From assembly GCF_003967575.1 (NCBI RefSeq), contig NZ_BIFT01000001.1, positions 2,480,001 to 2,544,000 on the forward strand: a stretch of DNA of 64,000 bases. Reading direction: 5' to 3'. Of the stretch, positions 17,547 through 25,957 are shown piece after piece. Source of the DNA: Dictyobacter alpinus. GTDB lineage: Bacteria; Chloroflexota; Ktedonobacteria; Ktedonobacterales; Ktedonobacteraceae. Below the pieces are notes generated by a model, which saw nothing but the letters and a program-made list of their open reading frames with translations, did no database searches and was not told where the DNA came from. The translations under genes were made by a program, and so were the position numbers. How positions within the stretch are numbered: the first letter of the stretch is position 1; each line of letters begins with the position of its first letter.

Positions 17547-17682
17547 AGTAAGGGAAAGTATACCATGCAGAACCACCCCGCGCTATCGCAAGGACTCCCT
17601 CTCAAGGTGAAGTCGGCAACTACATCCGTGAAGTCAAAAAAGCCGTCGATGCCTGGCATGCCGGTCGCATCCAGGTCTAAAT
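17542..17682 (+). pseudogene. Possible C-terminal gene remnant
   Basis: An open stretch of about 46 codons ending in TAA at 17680-17682 reads like the tail of a folded protein (GEVGNYIREVKKAVDAWHAG), with normal codon choice and no start or ribosome-binding site. I do not recognise the family. It may be a decayed gene end or chance. Confidence 0.25.
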
Positions 17683-17688
17683 CCCTCT

Positions 17689-17720
17689 CTCGAATGAGCA
17701 TTGTCAAATGCTCATTCGAG
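17689..17720 (+). terminator. Perfect 14-bp hairpin
   Basis: CTCGAATGAGCATT pairs fully with AATGCTCATTCGAG around the loop GTCA. It lies just after the possible gene remnant and upstream of the WXG-like gene. No U-run follows. Confidence 0.5.
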
Positions 17721-17855
17721 CCCTCCCCTCACAAGTAATAACCCCATGAACGGTGGTTCGCATAAGTGTATGCTTAATACATTTGTATGCATAAATAATA
17801 GTATTGCACAAAATGACAATAAATTAATTATAAAGTAATATGGAGTGATTCATAT

Positions 17856-17884
17856 TGACTAATATACTATGAAATGCTATAGTC
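17856..17884 (+). promoter_or_regulatory. Promoter of the WXG100-like gene
   Basis: TTGACT at 17856-17861, a 17-bp spacer and TATAGT at 17879-17884, within an A+T-rich tract. It leaves an untranslated leader of about 90 nt. Confidence 0.65.
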
Positions 17885-17907
17885 ATCCGTGAAAAGTTTT
17901 TTCGATC

Positions 17908-17935
17908 TGCGTTTTCTTGCCCCAAGAAACGCAGG
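17908..17935 (+). promoter_or_regulatory. Leader hairpin of the WXG100-like gene
   Basis: CTGCGTTTTCTTG and AAGAAACGCAG form a stem of 11 bp with one bulged T and a C-rich loop. Being in the 5' untranslated leader, it may stabilise the transcript. Confidence 0.5.
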
Positions 17936-17979
17936 ATAGACGCAGATATGTTGTAGTGTTGGATTAGGGAGGGGAAAAT

Positions 17980-18297
17980 ATGTCCTCAGCATCAAATACG
18001 CCTGTAACTGCGACTGCAGCTGGCGGTTCAATCAATATTACCGATCTCGGCGGACTTCATTATTCGTTAAATCAGTTGCTCCGTATCCAGGGCGAACTGC
18101 AATCGTTGATTGACCATGACTTGCCTATGTTGAATAATGCGCTCACCGCTTCAGTAAACGGCACGACCGTAAATGCATATATCAATAACTATTCCACATG
18201 GCTGCACGCGGTCACCAGTGTTTCCAGCGATATGCAGGCTCTGTTCAACTACCTCAATCCCATTGTGGCTGCAGTTGATAATACACTGGGCTACTAG
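17980..18297 (+). CDS. WXG100/ESX-like small secreted protein
   Basis: A 105-residue all-helical protein with no signal peptide. Two amphipathic helices (around residues 25-55 and 62-98) flank a turn with a Trp (NYSTWLHAV), as in the WXG100 hairpin, although the canonical Gly after W-x is replaced. The position beside an EccC-type ATPase supports a type VII substrate. It has a strong promoter, a leader hairpin, the ribosome-binding site AGGGAGGGG and its own terminator, so it is probably highly expressed. It is convergent with, not co-transcribed with, the ATPase genes. The family assignment rests on size, helix pattern and neighbours. Confidence 0.6.
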   Translation: MSSASNTPVTATAAGGSINITDLGGLHYSLNQLLRIQGELQSLIDHDLPMLNNALTASVNGTTVNAYINNYSTWLHAVTSVSSDMQALFNYLNPIVAAVDNTLGY

Positions 18298-18318
18298 GGT
18301 TCGCTTTTATCATACCTT

Positions 18319-18373
18319 GGGAGAAAAATGCTTTTATGTATAGTGCATAAAAAGGCGATTTTTCTCCTTTTTT
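18319..18373 (+). terminator. Intrinsic terminator of the WXG100-like gene
   Basis: GGAGAAAAAT pairs with ATTTTTCTCC, with further pairing inside (CTTTTATG/CATAAAA), and is followed by TTTTTT. Confidence 0.8.
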
Positions 18374-18385
18374 GCGCGCCTATGA

Positions 18386-19507
18386 TTAGCGTTGCTGACT
18401 CCAGTGGATCTGCTTCAGGGCGTATTTTAGCTGCTCATAGCGCTCAGTCTCATTCGCTCCCATAACGGGTAGCGCCAGTTGGATATGGTGTGCCTGTCGA
18501 TCCTGGGTGACGAGCAGGCCACGTCCAGGTATCGGATCCATGGGATAGATGCGTCCAAAGAATTCTGCGCGTTGCTGTTCGTTAATGAAAAGGCTGATAC
18601 GCGTGCTGATTTTGTTTAACAGATCGGCGGATAAATGGCGCATACCAACCTCGGCGGCCGTGATGACGGTATATGCTCCCAGGGCGCGGGCTTCGGCGCA
18701 GCTAAAGATAAGCTTCTTGAGCGCCTGACTGGCCATGGGTCGCTCGGTAAAACGTTGGTACTGGCTTACGATCAGCAGGAATATTGGCAGTCCTTCGTTC
18801 GTGTTCCAGAGCTGATGAAAGGTATCATCGTTCCAGCGCTGGCTGTTATAGCGCTTGCGGCGTTGGGCAATGAGCTCCAGACAGTAATTCGACAGCTGTA
18901 TAACCTCGTCATCGGTAGCCCCGTCAGTCCACAGACTTTTGCCCGTGTGCGCTAACTGTGGCAGTCCACGAAAAAGCTCAAGATCATGGTTGGGATCAAT
19001 AACGGCACAGATAAGTTGAGATGGACGGTAGCGCGCTGTGAGCCATAATAGTAACGTTTGTAGTGCTGTACCTTTGCCGCTATTCAGGGCTCCCAATAAT
19101 AATAATGGGCCGCCGGTCAATGCTCCCCTGCTCCCATGGAGATCAACTACCAGTGTCTCCTGTTGCTGGCTTTCTGGCTTATCAATTAATCCCAGTGGTA
19201 TTTGCATCGATGGTTTCTGGCTCTCATGTGGAGCGCGATGCAGTATTTCCTGGATCGTTAATGGGATCAATGTCTGGCGTGCTTTGCCGCTAGCTTTTGG
19301 CTCACCCTGAAAAAGGACCAGTGGATCTGGCAAGATATGCGCCTCTGGCGTAGGTAGCGGCTGGGGCCAGTAATAGATGCTGTCGCGTCTGGCATCGTCC
19401 GGCGTATAAGCCTGGCAGATCTGTTCGATTAAGATATCTGATGCCTTCAATGTTTTCTGTTGTGGATACATTGGCAGACGTGGGGTTGGCTCGATATGTA
19501 TATCCAT
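18386..19507 (-). CDS. EccC-type ATPase, distal (EccCb-like) half
   Basis: A 373-residue FtsK/SpoIIIE-type NTPase domain protein corresponding to a distal ATPase module of EccC/EssC. The Walker A is GALNSGKGT. The expected Walker B strand reads PIFLLIVSQYQRF and lacks the acidic pair, so the domain is probably inactive or regulatory, as known for distal EccC modules, which bind the export signal of WXG substrates. It starts 20 nt after the membrane-anchored half, so the two are co-transcribed. The ATG is preceded by GGAAGGGATGGG. Confidence 0.75.
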   Translation of the reverse strand: MDIHIEPTPRLPMYPQQKTLKASDILIEQICQAYTPDDARRDSIYYWPQPLPTPEAHILPDPLVLFQGEPKASGKARQTLIPLTIQEILHRAPHESQKPSMQIPLGLIDKPESQQQETLVVDLHGSRGALTGGPLLLLGALNSGKGTALQTLLLWLTARYRPSQLICAVIDPNHDLELFRGLPQLAHTGKSLWTDGATDDEVIQLSNYCLELIAQRRKRYNSQRWNDDTFHQLWNTNEGLPIFLLIVSQYQRFTERPMASQALKKLIFSCAEARALGAYTVITAAEVGMRHLSADLLNKISTRISLFINEQQRAEFFGRIYPMDPIPGRGLLVTQDRQAHHIQLALPVMGANETERYEQLKYALKQIHWSQQR

Positions 19508-19527
19508 GGTTTTTTCCCATCCCTTCC

Positions 19528-21942
19528 CTATTCTTGATTGGTGAACTGGACGCTTTTCTGTTTATTGGTGAGCTGGATGCTTTTCTGTTTGTTGGTAAGC
19601 TGGATGCTCTTTTGCTTGTTGGTGGTATAGAGATTCTGAACAAACGGCGTAGTTGGCATAGAGATACGTGCCGCTTGAAAGAGATCCAGCTGGTTGTCGC
19701 CATGGAGTAGATAGCCACGACCTGGAATACTGGCGGGTAGGGTTGCTGCGTCGATACGGCGTAAGACTTCGCGGCTATCCTCCGGTGAGGCACAGCGCAG
19801 GCACAGACGATATTGCACATAGTCACGCAGCTTACTTCCGATAATCCCCTCTGGTCGTTGGGCTGCCAGTAAAAGGTGCATCCCAATCTCACGACCGACG
19901 CGCGTAATCGTAAACAGCTCTTCAAGCACACTGTCGGTACGCTTAACCATCTCAGCGAACTCGTCGATGATGATGATCAGTCGCGGAGTGGCCCGCCCTT
20001 CTCGCAAGCGTATCTCGCGTCTTGTGGCTTCAGCTTTGAGCATCAGAATAAAACGCTGTATCAGCGCTTCTGACGAAACATTCGATAGAAAACCGATGGT
20101 ATGGGGGAGATGACTGAACGGTTCTAATGCCAGTCCTGCCTTATAGTCGATCAGCAGAAAATTGACTTCGGCTGGTGGATACGCTATGGCCAGGGCTGAA
20201 ATGATCGTTTGCAGTAGCTCGCTCTTGCCCGAGCCCGTCTGGCCGATAAGTAGTCCATGTGGACCATCCTTGAGCAGGTCCAGATATTGGATCTCGTCTG
20301 CCATTTTAAGGCCAATTGGCAGGCGCAGCGTTGGCGTTCCATCTGGTAGTCGTAGCGCCGGATCCTGCCAGTATAATGAGGGATCATATTTTGCCAGATC
20401 CAGGTGTGGCTCGAAGAGGCTGCACAGATCAACCTGTATCCGTAGCTCCAGCCGCTTAGGTGTGGTTGGGCGCAATGGTTGGAGCTTACGGGCCAGGTAA
20501 TGGAATGCCTCCTGTGAGCCCTGATCTAACCATTGGCATTGTATTGCTGGTGGCGCATCCGCCGCCAGATAACGGATCTGAGCCTGGACGCTGGCTGTCT
20601 CTTGTTGTTGATCCACGGTGTTACGTAGTTCTAGTAATATGCTGGTGTTTGGCGGCATAGCGCTGTGCTCGCTACAGATGGTAATTACCGAGACCCCAAG
20701 GGCTCTGGCGGCATTGAGGGCCAGTGTCATCTCTGGCCGTTGCAGTGGCGCACTGGTCAGCCGCGATCGATGAATCGTACCTGACGCCGTTGGTCGTGAT
20801 GGTATGCGGGCCAGTGGCAGAAACGAAGGTGGCTGATTCAGATCCTTAACCGGATCAAAGTGGTCCACCACGATAATCAGGCGCGGCAGAATGGCTCTGG
20901 CCTTATCTTGAAGGTGTGGCTGAATATCTCCTAGCAACAGTTCTCGGCGACTTACCTCGCGTGAAATGAGTGGCAGTAGATTGAGGACCGCCTCGTTGCC
21001 AATGGCGACGGCGTGCTCTTGTTGTGTGTTATCAATTTCCTCACTGGTCAGCCGGGGATCATAAAGTTGTGTATGCGGTAACTCTTCCGCCCACTCCCAT
21101 ACTTCACGCTGGCTTTCTGGCGCCAGGATCATGATACGGACGTCATCGGGCGAGTGATGGTATGCAAGGTTAGCCACCATCAGCATGGCCTGCTGACGAG
21201 CTTGTGAGGGCTCTGTATCTACATCCAGAATTGCCATTGTCCCTTGTTCCGCCAATGAAATGCTGATGGGTACGATCAGCGATGTATAATCATGTGCTAA
21301 TGTTTCAAGCTCATTCCATTGTCTTGCCTGTATCGATGTAGTGGTGCCAGTAGATGGAGCGGATACGCGTTTGATCTGAAAGGTTGGCGGGCGCTCTCCC
21401 ATCCCGATACGTACGGCGAGAAAATCTGGATCATCGGGTTTGCGTGACCAGAGCTGTATATCTTGATTATTGAAGCTTCTTTGTAAGATGGGTGTGTATG
21501 TGAGTTGTTGATAGATATGCTCTGGTACTGGCGTGGGTATAATCAGCGGAGGATCTAATTCCAGCCGTCCTTGCCGTTCCTGCAAACTTAGCAAGCGGAG
21601 CTGTTTTTTGACGGATGTTATTTTTTGTGTGTAACTGTGTTGTAATCGCCGTTTTTGACGCCGCGCCGGTATCCATTGAAACAAGAAGTTCAGGAGTGCA
21701 CCGATCATGACGCAGCTACTCATAATAAAGATGCCTACAATGAAAAAGCTATTTCCACCAAAGCGTGGCATGATCACGATATAGGCAAACATCCCGGCCA
21801 TACTACACAGCATGGTGATCAATGTAAGCGGATTTGCATTGTTTTGATGGCCTGGTGGATTGGGTAATTCGACGCCAGCCTTGCTGATTTCTGGCCAGAT
21901 GCGTGCTTTACGTGTAATAGTGGATAGTGGTTGTTTGGACAA
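19528..21942 (-). CDS. EccC/EssC-type membrane ATPase, proximal half
   Basis: An 804-residue type VII secretion motor component. Two membrane helices lie near residues 37-85, followed by a degenerate N-terminal NTPase-like region (about 90-470) and an intact FtsK/SpoIIIE domain with Walker A GQTGSGKS and Walker B RLIIIIDEFAEM. In known systems this ATPase drives export of WXG100 proteins. The TTG start at 21942 is chosen because GAGGAGGGG lies just upstream; an in-frame ATG at 21975 lacks such a site. The C-terminus ends in three 9-residue repeats. No EccB, EccD, EccE or EsaA gene is adjacent. Confidence 0.82.
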   Translation of the reverse strand: MSKQPLSTITRKARIWPEISKAGVELPNPPGHQNNANPLTLITMLCSMAGMFAYIVIMPRFGGNSFFIVGIFIMSSCVMIGALLNFLFQWIPARRQKRRLQHSYTQKITSVKKQLRLLSLQERQGRLELDPPLIIPTPVPEHIYQQLTYTPILQRSFNNQDIQLWSRKPDDPDFLAVRIGMGERPPTFQIKRVSAPSTGTTTSIQARQWNELETLAHDYTSLIVPISISLAEQGTMAILDVDTEPSQARQQAMLMVANLAYHHSPDDVRIMILAPESQREVWEWAEELPHTQLYDPRLTSEEIDNTQQEHAVAIGNEAVLNLLPLISREVSRRELLLGDIQPHLQDKARAILPRLIIVVDHFDPVKDLNQPPSFLPLARIPSRPTASGTIHRSRLTSAPLQRPEMTLALNAARALGVSVITICSEHSAMPPNTSILLELRNTVDQQQETASVQAQIRYLAADAPPAIQCQWLDQGSQEAFHYLARKLQPLRPTTPKRLELRIQVDLCSLFEPHLDLAKYDPSLYWQDPALRLPDGTPTLRLPIGLKMADEIQYLDLLKDGPHGLLIGQTGSGKSELLQTIISALAIAYPPAEVNFLLIDYKAGLALEPFSHLPHTIGFLSNVSSEALIQRFILMLKAEATRREIRLREGRATPRLIIIIDEFAEMVKRTDSVLEELFTITRVGREIGMHLLLAAQRPEGIIGSKLRDYVQYRLCLRCASPEDSREVLRRIDAATLPASIPGRGYLLHGDNQLDLFQAARISMPTTPFVQNLYTTNKQKSIQLTNKQKSIQLTNKQKSVQFTNQE
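19533..19618 (-). repeat. Three 27-nt tandem repeats in the ATPase C-terminus
   Basis: Three in-frame units encode TNKQKSIQL, TNKQKSIQL and TNKQKSVQF, with a degenerate flank on each side. They lie after the ATPase fold and immediately before the stop codon. Confidence 0.8.
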
Positions 21943-22094
21943 TCCGGTCCCCTCCTCAACATAACCCTGCAACATTCTTTAATTATACTATTGTATTGTG
22001 TTATCTTAGCAAAAAATATTCGTCCCGGCAAATTATCATGGAGCTATCTCTCACTGTTTGTATATTGTACTGATGACATGAAAGTAGGTTACAT

Positions 22095-22838
22095 ATGGTG
22101 CAACGGACGCAAATGCCCCCTCAAACCGAGATCTTTACCGACTATGGCTGGTATGACAAAGGTAATCTTCTTAATCGGCTGACCGCTGATCGCTGTAATT
22201 ATATTGAGTCGCGTATCGAGCGTGTCTTTGGTCGCTCGGCTCTGGCGCAGCAGGAAATCTTAGAAGTTGGCTGCGGTGGCGGCTTGCTCTGCCGTGAACT
22301 CGCCCGCCGTGGCGCGCTTATGACCGGACTGGATCCTTCGGCATCGTCCTTAACTGGTGCGCGTCGCTATGTACAGCAAGGACATCTTGGCCATAATGTG
22401 GCCTTTGATCTGGGGTCCGCCGAAGCTTTGCCCTACGCGGATGGCAGTTTTTCCGCCATCGTCTGCCTTGATGTTTTAGAGCATGTTCAGAATCTGCCAT
22501 TAACCATTCATGAGATTGCGCGCGTGCTGGCTCCGGGCGGGATTTTTATTTTTGATACCATCAATCGGACCTTCCTGGCACAACTGGTATTGATCTGGAT
22601 TGGTGAGCGCTTCTTCCAGAAACAAGGTCTGGTGCCGGGACTTCATCAGTATGCCTCTTTTATTAAGCCAGGCGAACTCCGGACTCTGATGACACAGGAT
22701 GCGCTACAGATTCAAGAACTGACTGGCTTTATGCCAAAGTTGGTTGAGGGACGCTTGACCCTTGCTCCGGGTTGGTTTAAGGGCGTTTCTTATATTGGTT
22801 ATGCCACAAAAGGAAGGGCGGAACAGAGAAACTCTTAA
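22095..22838 (+). CDS. Class I SAM-dependent methyltransferase (UbiG-like)
   Basis: A 247-residue methyltransferase. The SAM-binding motif I is ILEVGCGGGLLCRELARRG; motif II is VCLDVLEHV and motif III is VLAPGGIFIFDTINRT. The segment NRTFLAQLVLIWIGE and a following HQYASFIKPGEL closely follow the UbiG pattern for 3-demethylubiquinone methylation. In an organism of this type the substrate could be a quinone precursor or another polyprenyl compound, so I give no gene symbol. It stands alone, divergent from the EccC genes. GTAGGT precedes the ATG. Confidence 0.8.
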   Translation: MVQRTQMPPQTEIFTDYGWYDKGNLLNRLTADRCNYIESRIERVFGRSALAQQEILEVGCGGGLLCRELARRGALMTGLDPSASSLTGARRYVQQGHLGHNVAFDLGSAEALPYADGSFSAIVCLDVLEHVQNLPLTIHEIARVLAPGGIFIFDTINRTFLAQLVLIWIGERFFQKQGLVPGLHQYASFIKPGELRTLMTQDALQIQELTGFMPKLVEGRLTLAPGWFKGVSYIGYATKGRAEQRNS

Positions 22839-22856
22839 GCAATTACTGCCATTATT

Positions 22857-23447
22857 CTATTCTAGCCAGAATTGCTGGTCCTCTTTGGACATGGTACTGC
22901 GTGCGATGGCGTCGGCAAAGCTTTGCTTGTGTGGACCTTGCTGGGCATTGCGTGCGGCCTCACGGGTCTGACGGCGATTTAAGGTAACGGCTGGCTGACT
23001 TTCTGTGAGCGAGCCACTAAATTGCTCGATGCTGACCTGGAAGAATTGGGCCAGGCGTTCTAATTGGCGTTGGCTCAGACTGACCAGTTCAATGGCGCCG
23101 CTTTCAAATTTGTTCCAGACGTCAACGCTGAGGCGCAGTCCTCTGGCGGCCTCGACTTTACTGAGGCTACGACTTTTGCGTAACTCGGTGAGGGTCGCGA
23201 AGGCCTGTTCCGTCACGAAAACGCGATTCAGGGCGTTGCCAAGCGCACGTTCCGTCAATGGTAGCAAACTTGCCTGTGGATCAATACGCTCATTGCCGCC
23301 TGTGGCCTGATAGCCAGCGATAAAATCGATCAGCTCATCCTGTTGTGATGGATGCTCCTGGAGTAGTCGCATCTGGGCCTGGGTATCGCCTGCTTCTTTA
23401 GCGGCGAGCCAGGCCATTTTTAATTGTAGTAATTTGGGAGTGTTCAC
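22857..23447 (-). CDS. XRE-family helix-turn-helix protein
   Basis: A 196-residue cytoplasmic protein with a central Cro/C1-type HTH (about residues 85-145: LTELRKSRSLSKVEAARGLRLSVDVWNKFESG). The N-terminal helices (AWLAAKEAGDTQAQMRLLQEHP) resemble a zinc-finger-less anti-sigma-like module. It starts 40 nt after a sigma factor gene, so it is likely co-transcribed with it and may tune its activity. GTG is the start, with AAGGAGT upstream. Confidence 0.72.
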   Translation of the reverse strand: MNTPKLLQLKMAWLAAKEAGDTQAQMRLLQEHPSQQDELIDFIAGYQATGGNERIDPQASLLPLTERALGNALNRVFVTEQAFATLTELRKSRSLSKVEAARGLRLSVDVWNKFESGAIELVSLSQRQLERLAQFFQVSIEQFSGSLTESQPAVTLNRRQTREAARNAQQGPHKQSFADAIARSTMSKEDQQFWLE

Positions 23448-23487
23448 TTGAGTACTCCTTTCCGTTCCTTTTGTGATTTGCTTGGCA

Positions 23488-24237
23488 TTATGATTGCTGT
23501 GACAATGTTGATGAATATGGATTATAACCTTCTCTTATCACACATTCGCGCAGGTAGCCACGGGCGCGCTCATACCGCAGTCGTACCGTTCGCTCAGTCT
23601 TTTTACAAAGGCCCGCGATATCATCCCACTTGAGTCCTTCAATAGCCCGTAAGATCATAATCTGGCGATCCAGAGGATCGCGTAGATACGTCAGGATACG
23701 CTGGCTTTCATCTTCGGCATGCATTTCTTCAAACTGATCTCGTGGATCTGCGACATCCGAAGTCGGTTGATTTTCATCATCCGCGGCAGCGGGTCGCAAG
23801 GTCTCAACCAGTGAACGTGGCACATGCTGTGGTCGTCCCGCGGGACGGCCCTCTGCATCGCGTCGATAGCCCAGTCCTTCTTGACGTAGGACCCGGTTAA
23901 ATTCATCGACACAGAGGCAGCGCAAGTAATGGATAAAATTCTGTGTGATAAATATTTCGCTGGGATCTTGAGCTTCGCGTAACAGGTGCTCACCCATGTT
24001 CGCGATTGCCTCTTCCCGTAATTCTGGTCTATGGTGTAAGCCCTGCGTATGCCGTTGAAACGCTGGTGCGCACCGTCGCAACAGCACCTCACAGAGATAA
24101 CGAACTCCGGCTATATTATTCGCAGCCTTCAGTGCGCGAATACTTTTAACAAGCTCAATTTCACCAATCTCATAGCGTCCCTCTGCTGTCCGACGGTGTA
24201 AGCGCTCATGAAACGCAGGATCACTCAGGTCGATCAT
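23488..24237 (-). CDS. RNA polymerase sigma-70 family (ECF-like) sigma factor
   Basis: A 249-residue sigma factor. Region 2 is recognisable but diverged (around residues 60-115, IHYLRCLCVDEFNRVLRQ). Region 4 is clear near residues 185-235: LRDPLDRQIMILRAIEGLKWDDIAGLCKKTERTVRLRYERARGYLRE, an HTH for -35 recognition. A charged linker of about 60 residues joins them. No membrane anti-sigma gene is adjacent; the XRE gene downstream is the only partner. GGGGGACTG precedes the ATG. Confidence 0.78.
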   Translation of the reverse strand: MIDLSDPAFHERLHRRTAEGRYEIGEIELVKSIRALKAANNIAGVRYLCEVLLRRCAPAFQRHTQGLHHRPELREEAIANMGEHLLREAQDPSEIFITQNFIHYLRCLCVDEFNRVLRQEGLGYRRDAEGRPAGRPQHVPRSLVETLRPAAADDENQPTSDVADPRDQFEEMHAEDESQRILTYLRDPLDRQIMILRAIEGLKWDDIAGLCKKTERTVRLRYERARGYLRECVIREGYNPYSSTLSQQS

Positions 24238-24341
24238 TCAGTCCCCCAAAAGTAGTACTACGCTGGTTCGCTTTCGTGCTCCTACCAACTCTATTCTTCT
24301 CGTCACGCAAAAAGCGGAAATCTTTATAGATCTATCTTATC

Positions 24342-24487
24342 CCTGGTGCTTTTCACCAAACCTGACTGGCATGGCATGTATCCTTGGAACAAGAGGATGA
24401 TAACCTATGACAGGCATGCTCCCCCGATCCGCTTCGAGGATACTGTAACTAGAATAACAGAAATCCTAAAATGTGAAAAGCACCAGG
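24342..24487. repeat. Inverted repeat pair flanking 116 bases
   Basis: CCTGGTGCTTTTCAC at 24342-24356 and GTGAAAAGCACCAGG at 24473-24487 are perfect 15-bp inverted repeats. The enclosed sequence has no open frame of note. It lies upstream of the sigma factor gene and may be a small mobile element or a large leader stem. Confidence 0.55.
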
Positions 24488-24542
24488 ACTCACCTATCTC
24501 TTCTAACTACTTCTCGCACCCTTAGCGCTCAAATATTTTTAG

Positions 24543-24690
24543 ACCCACAACCCATATCCCATCCCAACAAAGAAAAGAAGAGTAAGCTAAGCATATGAAG
24601 CAACTCATATCCCATCCCCATCCTAATAAAGAGGAGTGAGCATGTGAAGCAACTCATATCCCATCCCCATCTTAATAAAGAGGAGTGAGC
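24543..24690. repeat. 49-bp tandem repeats
   Basis: Two near-identical units start at 24597 and 24646 (GAAGCAACTCATATCCCATC... ending AATAAAGAGGAGTGAGC), with one C/T difference in the first 40 bases. A third, degenerate unit lies at 24543-24595. Confidence 0.8.
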
Positions 24691-24736
24691 TTTGGAGGCG
24701 GCCGCAGCCGCCTCCAAAGCTCACTCCTCTTTATTA
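24673..24736. repeat. Perfect 30-bp inverted repeat
   Basis: Bases 24673-24702 pair without mismatch with 24707-24736 around the loop CGCA. The outer half is the same AATAAAGAGGAGTGAGC that ends the tandem units, so the right arm is an inverted copy. It lies 50 nt beyond the prs stop and could terminate prs transcription. Confidence 0.85.
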
Positions 24737-24786
24737 CCAAGCGAGCGCCGCAGGCGCGAGGTGTCAAAGAATAGCCAACAATGTTG

Positions 24787-25731
24787 CTAAACAGTATCAA
24801 ACAAACTGCTCACCGACTCACCATTGTGATTACGACGAATAGTCTCAGCAATAAGAGGCGCCATCGAAAGCACCTTCATATTCGGCAAACGCTTCTCAGC
24901 AGGTATCGGCACCGTATTCGTGGTCACAATTTCCTCAATATCAGGCTGGCTCTTCAGACGATCAATCGCCTTACCCGTAAATAATCCATGCGTACAGGCA
25001 ATAAAGATACGACCGACATTACGCTGGCGTACATGTTGCAGGATCTCAACGATAGTACCACCATTAGCGATCTCATCATCGATAATAATCACATCTTTAT
25101 TACTGACATCACCAACGATACTATCAATGATCACCTTATCATCGCTCACACGTTTTTTGCTACCAGCGGCAACCGGTAGATTCAGCAAGCGGGAGAAGTA
25201 GGTGGCTGACTTGGCGTTACCCAGATCCGGTGAAACGACAATGCCATTGGTTAAATTATACTGGCGGAAATGCTGCGCCAGCACATTGAGGGCGTTAAGA
25301 TGGTCAGTTGGAACACTGAAGAAGCCATGGACCTGGGGAGCATGGAGGGCCACGGTAATCACGCGGTTCGCTCCCGCCGTCTGGAGAAGATCAGCCACCA
25401 ATCTGCCAGCAATCGAGATACGCGGAGCATCTTTCTTATCCGAGCGGGCATAGGCATAATATGGTATGACAGCCGTCAGACGCGCCGCAGAAGCTCCACG
25501 AGCCGCATCTAGCATAAATAACAGCTCCATCAGATTCTCTTGTACCGGAGTGACCAGTGGCTGTACCAGATAGACATCACTTTCACGGCAGTTCTCGTTC
25601 ATCTGAACATAGAGGCAGTCGTTGCTGAAATGTTGAATATGGGTCGGTGAAAGTTGAAGATTCAGATATGCACTGATCTCCCGGGCTAAATCTGGATGAG
25701 CATTGCCGCTAAAAATAGTAATGTCACGCAT
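24787..25731 (-). CDS. prs: Ribose-phosphate pyrophosphokinase (PRPP synthetase)
   Basis: A 314-residue enzyme that makes PRPP from ribose 5-phosphate and ATP. It begins MRDITIFSGNAHPDLA, with the ATP/flexible region RSDKKDAPRISIAGRL, the catalytic/metal segment VVSPDLGNAKSA and the PRPP loop VIIDDEIANGGTI. The catalytic Lys/Arg region reads GSKKRVSDDKV where many PRPP synthetases have K-x-R. The start at 25731 is preferred (AAGGAT upstream) over one 45 nt further upstream, because it matches the family N-terminus. PRPP made here feeds the PurF step encoded at 57.3-58.8 kb. Confidence 0.92.
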   Translation of the reverse strand: MRDITIFSGNAHPDLAREISAYLNLQLSPTHIQHFSNDCLYVQMNENCRESDVYLVQPLVTPVQENLMELLFMLDAARGASAARLTAVIPYYAYARSDKKDAPRISIAGRLVADLLQTAGANRVITVALHAPQVHGFFSVPTDHLNALNVLAQHFRQYNLTNGIVVSPDLGNAKSATYFSRLLNLPVAAGSKKRVSDDKVIIDSIVGDVSNKDVIIIDDEIANGGTIVEILQHVRQRNVGRIFIACTHGLFTGKAIDRLKSQPDIEEIVTTNTVPIPAEKRLPNMKVLSMAPLIAETIRRNHNGESVSSLFDTV

Positions 25732-25957
25732 AGCATTTATCCTTATACTCTTACTCAAGATATGCAATGAAGTCAATAAGGCACAGAATACAGAAGCAAA
25801 GCATCCCTGCGGATTCTTTTCTTTTCTTTTGCGATCGGTGGAACTTACCTTTGCTATTGTGACACCTGTATTGTTGTAGCGTCAAGATGAGGTGCCGTAA
25901 AGTCCTCTCTTAGCCTGCGCTAATACCGTATTTTTGCTATGTTGCTGCTTCTGAAGT

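Noticed and set aside
24543..24736. Tandem repeats considered as a CRISPR array
   Set aside because: Only two near-identical 49-bp units exist, they adjoin almost directly with no unique spacers, and no cas genes are present.
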